This document shows positions 27,137 through 31,504 of a DNA stretch of 31,504 bases, in pieces. Origin of the DNA: Prasinococcaceae sp. CCMP 1430 (lineage: Eukaryota; Prasinodermophyta; Palmophyllophyceae; Prasinococcales; Prasinococcaceae); assembly GCA_013416795.1 (NCBI GenBank), contig RQSC01001079.1, positions 49,532 to 81,035 of the forward strand, read 5' to 3'. A model generated the notes under the pieces. It saw only the letters and a list, made by a program, of their open reading frames with translations, ran no database searches and was not told the DNA's origin. The translations under genes were made by a program, and so were the position numbers. Numbering within the stretch: position 1 is the first letter of the stretch; each line of letters opens with the position of its first letter.

Positions 27137-27644
27137 CTACTCGTCCATCGCCAGCTCGAGCTTGCTTCCCCTCAGCCGCGGCCCGTTGTCCACCGGGCCC
27201 ATGCCCGCCGCCTCCATCGCGTCGTACTGGTCGTGCGGGCGCTCGCCGTTGAGCTCGCGCAGGCGCTTCTTGTACTTCTTGGTGCGCTTGTGGCTGCAAA
27301 GCGGGCGGCGGCGCAAGAAGAATAGGCGGTCAGTCGCCGCCGCGCGAGGCGAGGGGCGGCGCCGGGCGGCTACCAGCGCGGCCGCAGCGCCGCGGCGCGC
27401 ACCTCTCGAGCGCGGCCGCCGTCTCGAAGTGCCTCGCCGTCACCGCGCAGTAGAAGCGCCCCTGCCCGGGCAGGTCGTCGTCGAGCTCCGGCTTGCGCAT
27501 GCCGTCCGGGTCGCCGTCGGCCGCCTGGAACTCCTCCCAGCACTGGTCGACGCCCTTGGCGAGGAAGCGCTCCAGCCGCTTGCTCTTGTGGATGCCCTTG
27601 TGCGACTTGGTGCCCAGCGAGCGCTTCTTGTGGCGCTTCGGCAT
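27137..27644 (-). CDS. BUD20: BUD20/ZNF593-type ribosome-biogenesis protein with degenerate zinc finger
   Basis: Two exons, 27644-27403 and 27293-27137, joined phase 2 across a 109-bp GTGCGC...GCAG intron. The join completes a serine codon (ALE|SHKRTKK). Product 132 aa, normal for BUD20/ZNF593, a shuttling factor that escorts pre-60S subunits out of the nucleus. The N-terminus MPKRHKKRSLGTKSHKGIHK is basic, as in the family. Next come the acidic DDDLPGQGRFYC, the finger region and KYKKRLRELNGE, then EAAGMG. The finger is unusual: the usual C-x2-C...H-x5-H reads CAVT...SHKRTKKY, so the second Cys is Thr and the second His is Tyr. Otherwise the family call is firm. The methyltransferase gene begins only 66 bp downstream on the same strand. 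Confidence 0.85.
27294..27402 (-). other. Intron of the BUD20-type gene
   Basis: Donor GTGCGC from 27402 and acceptor TTTGCAG ending at 27294. CTGAC at 27333-27329 is 35 nt from the acceptor and is followed by CGCCTATTCTTCTTGCG. Phase 2. Confidence 0.85.
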
Positions 27645-28228
27645 GGCGGCCGCGCGGGCGGGCGCTCCCCCGCCCGGTGCCCCTCCTCGGAGCGCGCGAG
27701 GCGCGAGGCGCGAAGCGCGAGAGGAGGTGTGTGCGCGTGCGCGTGCGCGTGCGCGTGCGCACGCGCGCGCGCGTGGTGGTGGGGGGAGGCGCAGGCGGGG
27801 GGGCGCGCGCGCTGTGGCGGCGGCGGCGGCTGCAGCCGCCAACGTCCGCGTTTCCCGGTGCATAATTTCGACCCGCATTTAAGAACGATAAATAGGTATA
27901 GAAGCAAGTAATACGTGCCTGTAGAATCGCCGCAGAATATATTTCTCGCTGTCAAAACAGTTCAAACCGTCGTTTATATGAATGCATTCACATAAATGCG
28001 CAGGAGCTTTGGGCGTTTTTTTTTTTTTGGCAGGGGCGCGGCGCAGAGCAGAGAGAGGAGTGGTGGGTGGTGGGGAGGCACGGGGGTGGGGGTGGTGGGT
28101 GGGGGTGGCACAGCGCGCGCGCGGCAGGCGAAGGGAAGGGCGATGCGTGGGGGCGTGGAAAGGGCGGTAGACTAGGGCACGAGGGGGGGCACAGGGGCAC
28201 GGAGGGTGGAACGGAGCACGCGGGCGCG
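27645..28228. promoter_or_regulatory. Divergent promoter region between BUD20 and ALG13
   Basis: A 584-bp gap. Next to BUD20 it holds a GTGCGC microsatellite (about 27727-27772). The centre (about 27855-28030) is AT-rich, with a near-perfect 24-bp palindrome at 27973-27996 and a T-run at about 28016-28028. Next to ALG13 (about 28055-28220) the + strand is a dense run of G-tracts. No gene seen. Confidence 0.5.
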
Positions 28229-28917
28229 ATGGGTGGCTCGGTGTTCGTCACCGTGGGCACAACGTCGTTCGACGCGCTCATCTCGGCGGTCGACCGCGCG
28301 GAGACGGCTCGCGCGCTCGCCGAGCGCGGGTACACGTCCGCGACGCTGCAGATCGGCAGGGGCGAGTATGAGCCCCACGAGACGTGCCCGGCGTGCACGG
28401 GCGTGCCGGGCTTCAGTGTGGACTACTACCGCTTCAAGGGCTCGCTGGCGGAAGACATGGCGTCGGCGTCGCTCGTCGTCTCGCACGCCGGCTCGGGAAG
28501 CATATTCGAGGCGCTCGCGCTAAAGAAACCGCTCGTGGTGGTCGTGAACGAGGCCCTCATGGACAACCACCAGCAGGTGCGAGCGACCATGCCGCACACG
28601 TGGCCCGCCCGCCCGCATGCCTGCCTGCTTGCCCGCCTGCCCGCTGCGGGCACGCGAGGCGCTGCACGCGCGAACGCCTCGGCGCACCCCGGTAACTGAC
28701 GGCATCGCGTCTGCTGGCGGCGCCTGCGCATGCTGGCGGTCTTGCGTCCCAGGAGCTCGCGGGCGCGCTCGCGTCCCGAGGCTACCTGGTGAGCACGACG
28801 CCAGCACGGCTTGTGTCGGCACTCGAAACGCTCGACACGTCCGCGCTGAAGCCATACCCGGGCGGCGACCCGGCAGCCGTCGCCCAGGCCGTGTCGGGCA
28901 TTGTTGCGCTCGCATGA
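28229..28917 (+). CDS. ALG13: UDP-GlcNAc transferase catalytic subunit ALG13
   Basis: Two exons, 28229-28576 and 28753-28917, joined phase 0 across a 176-bp GTGCGA...CAG intron; 170 aa. ALG13 is the catalytic half of the ER N-acetylglucosaminyltransferase that, with membrane partner ALG14, adds the second GlcNAc to dolichol-PP-GlcNAc in N-glycan synthesis. Family marks are the N-terminal VFVTVGTTSFDALI, DYYRFKGSLAEDM, and the UDP-GlcNAc site [39 protein letters not shown], which reads through the splice junction. The C-terminus (LVSTTPARLVSALETLD) also fits. The length equals the short ALG13 form, with no deubiquitinase or Tudor extension. The ATG at 28229 sits directly before the first strand, so the start is well defined. 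A classical AATAAA at 28984 may be its polyadenylation signal. Confidence 0.93.
28577..28752 (+). other. Intron of ALG13
   Basis: Donor GTGCGA at 28577, acceptor GTCCCAG ending at 28752, CTGAC at 28696-28700 (52 nt before the acceptor). Phase 0. Removal rejoins DNHQQ to ELAGALASRG. Confidence 0.9.
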
Positions 28918-28983
28918 CACACAGCTGCGCGCGCGCGCGCGCACGGTGTGTGCGTGCGTGGGTGGGGTGACATGGCAGTGATA

Positions 28984-28989
28984 AATAAA
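28984..28989 (+). terminator. Possible AATAAA polyadenylation signal for ALG13
   Basis: The hexamer AATAAA within ATAAATAAATGG lies 67 bp after the ALG13 stop. Such a hexamer is rare by chance in this GC-rich setting. Whether this organism uses it is unknown. Confidence 0.35.
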
Positions 28990-29172
28990 TGGAGCCGCCG
29001 CCACATTGGGCGGCGGCCTGCGTTCGTTCAGCTCGCCTTCGTCTGGGCGTCAATGAATGCCCCGTGGGTCGCTCCTAAGTCTACGTGCGTGCAGTCGTCG
29101 TGGTGCATTGTGCGAGCCGCCCCCTCTGCCTATCGCAGGAGCCAGCTGGAAACCACCGCCTCACGCGGACTC

Positions 29173-29481
29173 TCACCCGGAGTCTCCCTGCACGCAGTCG
29201 GTCTGCTCGCTGCTGTGGTGCGTCGCGGCGGCGTCCAGCGACGCGAGCAGCTGCTTGAGGCGCGCGTTCTCGGCGCGCACCCGCTGCACCTCCGACATGT
29301 ACGCCGCGTTGACCACGAAACCCTCCGGCTTGCCGTCGCCGCCCATCACGGCGACGCGCATGCCCTGCGACTCGCGGAAGACCGACTGCAGCATCACGCG
29401 CATGCCCGACGTGGGCGACAGCGGAGGCCGCTGCCGCTGCTGCCGCTGCTGCTGCTGCTGCTGCCGCCGCCGTTGCTGCTC

Positions 29482-29531
<50 letters not shown>

Positions 29532-29958
29532 CGCGCGCGATTCCCTCGCACGCCTCGCGTCCCATGCCGCGCCACGCCGCGCCGAGCGCGTGCGGCGCTG
29601 CCGTCGCGGTGCCCCACTGCTGCTGTTGCTGCTGTTGCTGCTGCGCTGTGAAGGGCGTCCCGCAGCAGCTCGAGCCATCCGATTCGTCGGTGCGCTCCTC
29701 GGATTCGCTGCGCGTCGGCGGCCGCCGCGCGCGGCGGCCACGCGCACGCCGCGCCGCCTCCCCCACATCGACATCCGCACGTGATGTGATACAGCACCGT
29801 GCGATGCCAAAAACCCTACTGAAGTACTCCACATAGGAACCAGATCCTGTTCCTGTTCCCGGTTTCCGTTTCGTTTCCCGGAGTACACGGGCGATACCTG
29901 GTTCGGGGAGCGATGCCCCGACCAACGTCCGGCCCATCAAAAAGCGACGCGTCGCCAT
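29173..29958 (-). CDS. Glutamine-rich coiled-coil protein of unknown function
   Basis: Open frame of 261 codons. It contains two polyglutamine tracts (nine Q near residue 105 and thirteen Q near residue 145, followed by REQQRRRQQQQQQRQQRQR) encoded mainly by CAG. The C-terminal ~70 residues look ordered: MRVMLQSVFRESQGMRVAVMGGDGKPEGFVVNAAYMSEVQRVRAENARLKQLLASLD, ending in a leucine-zipper-like helix. The middle has an acidic/serine stretch (RSESEERTDESDGSS). The frame choice is supported by the ordered C-terminus, which no other frame gives. The first ~65 residues are doubtful: the DNA there is AT-richer with GGAAC repeats and may be 5'UTR, with the true start on an unseen exon. I do not recognise the family; transcription-factor-like is only a guess from the Q tracts and helix. 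Confidence 0.5.
29431..29526. repeat. CTG/CAG trinucleotide repeat
   Basis: Imperfect CTG repeat on the + strand. It encodes polyglutamine on the minus strand within the Q-rich protein. A second, shorter tract lies at about 29618-29643. Confidence 0.9.
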
Positions 29959-31088
29959 TCGACGACGCAGGCGTCGCGTCCCTCAGCCGCGCGCGCGCGT
30001 CGCCGCATCTCGCGCGCGCGCGGGCCCGGAGCGAGTTTTACCCTGGCTCCAGATGGAGCCTCGTCGACCCGCGCGGCGCACAATCCTCTCAATCAATCGG
30101 TCGGTCAATCTAAATCTGCATCCCGCGTCGAGCCACACCGTACAGTTGTATGGAGAAGAGGCACTGAAAAAATCTGCTCGGGACGCCGCGCCCTAACGGC
30201 GCGCGCGCGCGCATGCGCCCTGACCTGTCGGAACGGGTCCGTCGGGCGCGGCGGCGGCCGGGCAGCGGCACATTTGCGGTTTGGGCCGGGTACGAGCGCA
30301 ATTTGGGAGGCTTCTCCGCGTTTTGCGACGATGAAATCAGATTTTGAAATTACGGAAAGTGTGCGAGCGTGAGATGGGGGGGGGGACGCACGCCTCGGCG
30401 CTCGCGCACCGGCCCCCCACCCGCCCACCACCACCCACCCCTGCTCCCTCGCCCCCGCAGGTGCGCGTGCGCGCGGGGTGCCGCGGGAAGCCACACGGAG
30501 CACGCGGAGCGTGCGCGCCGCTGGCGCGCTCGTGCGCCCGCCGGTGCNGACCTACGCACGTATGGCTGGCTGTGTGCTGTGATCCCGCCGCCCGCCCTGA
30601 TTTCGCGCGGTCGCGGAGAGTGGATAAGCCCGCCACACCAGCGGAGCGAAGCGAAGCGAGCGACGACCGGAGAGGGGGCCGCGGACCCACACGACCCCCG
30701 GCGCCGCGCGCGCGCGCGCACGCGCCCTCTCACCCCTCCCCCCCCCTCTCACCCCCCCCACCCCCCCTTGCGAGCCACGCCGCGGCATGCGCCTGACACA
30801 CGCGCGCGGCATGCGCGCGCGGATAAGAATTCAGAATGAAGAAGAACTGACAATCCCATGAGGAGCGCCGGGTTTCACCTCACAGAAATGTGTAATTATA
30901 AAAATGCTGTAAAGTACCAACGGGCGACGCTCTCACGCTTTTCCGGAAGCTCCTGGCTGGCTGCTGTCTGTCTGTGTGTGGGCGGCGTATCGCATCGGCG
31001 GAGGAGGAGTGACTGAGTCTGAGCGCGCTGAGCTCGGCTGTGGCACCGCGCGCGCGCCGTCCGTCCGTCCGTCCGTCCGTCCGTCCGG
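29959..31088. other. Long intergenic region at the right side
   Basis: About 1.1 kb without a gene I can support. It contains GCGC-rich runs (about 30190-30215), AT-richer segments (about 30090-30180, 30290-30360 and 30825-30970), homopyrimidine C-tracts at about 30735-30772, G-tracts at 30374-30384, an N at 30548, and short GTCT repeats at about 30965-30978. Open frames here are low-complexity and lack family motifs. Confidence 0.5.
31057..31084. repeat. (CCGT)7 tetranucleotide repeat
   Basis: Seven perfect CCGT units. The array ends four bases before the ATG at 31089, so it would lie in the 5' leader of the terminal gene. Confidence 0.9.
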
Positions 31089-31504
31089 ATGACTGCACCG
31101 CTGGGCGATCGCGAACGGATCTCTGATCCGCTGCTCGACGATGCCCTGCTGGGTGGTGCTGCTGCCAGGCCGGCTCGCGCGCGCACGCGTCTTCCCACGG
31201 ACGGGCCAGTACGGACCGACAGAGCAGTCCTTGAGCCCGCGAATGATCCGGTGGCCGTGGGACCTCGCGGGCGCCGCGGGATGCCGCGTCGGATGGCGTG
31301 GGAGCCTCGCCCTGCGCCCGGTGGGTCTGTGTGTGTGTTGTTGTTGCTGTGTGTGTGTGCGTCCGACGGTACAGAGCAGCGGTGCCTCTCTCTGCGTGCG
31401 CGAGCAATGCGCTCGCGTGTGTTTCGAGCGCGGGCGCGCGCGCGCGCCGTCGGCGCCGTCCCGCCAAAAAGCGCGCGCGCGGATCGCGCGTGTGCGGCCG
31501 AGAG
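31089..31504 (+). CDS. 5'-terminal exon of an unknown gene, cut by the window end
   Basis: An open frame from ATG 31089 runs to the edge of the window without a stop. The first ~60 residues look like a genuine N-terminus: MTAPLGDRERISDPLLDDALLGG, with an acidic dileucine-like DPLLDDALL, as found in cytoplasmic tails of sorted membrane proteins, then RTRLPTDGPVRTDRAVLEPANDPVAVGPRG. Beyond about 31318 (GGTGGGTCTGTGTGTG) the DNA turns into GT-rich repeat, and a donor near GTGGGT at 31320 may end the exon. No family can be named. Confidence 0.38.
   Translation, partial: MTAPLGDRERISDPLLDDALLGGAAARPARARTRLPTDGPVRTDRAVLEPANDPVAVGPRGRRGMPRRMAWEPRPAPGGSVCVLLLLCVCASDGTEQRCLSLRARAMRSRVFRARARARAVGAVPPKSARADRACAAE

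Noticed and set aside
25863-27911. 682-codon + strand frame across the methyltransferase and BUD20 genes
   Set aside because: It runs antisense through two spliced genes with recognised families and includes their introns; no domain seen.
30105-31467. Minus-strand frames in the right-hand intergenic region
   Set aside because: Low-complexity, Arg/Ala/Thr-rich, partly encoded by microsatellites; no conserved block or credible splice partner.
1-31504. tRNA, rRNA, CRISPR array, transposon or viral gene
   Set aside because: No tRNA T-loop with a matching cloverleaf, no regular repeat-spacer array, no transposase, integrase or reverse-transcriptase motif and no capsid or polymerase motif was seen on either strand.

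Overview
The window is nuclear DNA of a GC-rich, gene-dense eukaryote, most likely a flagellated unicellular alga. A haptophyte-like genome is my best guess, from composition and gene style only. The evidence is spliced genes with short GT-AG introns (about 70-220 bp), no operons or ribosome-binding sites, and eukaryote-only families: a CaM kinase-like kinase, HSBP1, ARF, ALG13, CEP104, a PHD-finger protein and a BUD20/ZNF593-type protein. A plant-type N-carbamoylputrescine amidase, a GT14-like transferase and a probable transit peptide on a glutathionyl-hydroquinone reductase fit an alga. Many long overlapping ORFs exist only because stop codons are rare in GC-rich sequence; they were discarded.

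Layout: a membrane-anchored CaMK-like kinase (+, 37-1638); HSBP1 (-, 1820-2474); N-carbamoylputrescine amidase (-, 3054-4019); an FSIP1-like protein (-, 4187-6658) divergent from a CEP104/FAP256 homologue (+, 7071-9290); a DUF676 lipase (-, 9381-11049); a PHD-finger protein (+, 12356-13859); a previously unlisted small two-exon gene (+, 13908-14232) whose stop overlaps the stop of an ARF C-terminal half (-, 14229-14555); an FAD monooxygenase and an M20 dipeptidase ending in RDEL, in the same frame (+, 14712-17681); an alanine-rich unknown gene broken by an N (-, 17771-19119); two secretory-pathway transferase-like genes in tandem (+, 19431-23264); free methionine-R-sulfoxide reductase (-) head-to-head with glutathionyl-hydroquinone reductase (+) (23425-25413); a METTL2/6/8-type tRNA methyltransferase (-) and BUD20/ZNF593 (-) (25726-27644), the latter divergent from ALG13 (+, 28229-28917); a Q-rich protein (-, 29173-29958); and a 5'-terminal exon running off the right edge (+, 31089 onward).

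Functional themes: two cilium-linked genes share one divergent promoter region, two sulfur/thiol redox genes share another, and three genes serve glycosylation. Nearly all introns I could place share a GTGCG/GTACG donor and an internal CTGAC branch-point-like motif. That signature also helped expose a probable hidden first exon of HSBP1. Four single Ns (12123, 16140, 18730, 30548) mark assembly ambiguity, and two of them affect genes. I see no tRNA, rRNA, transposon, CRISPR array or virus.
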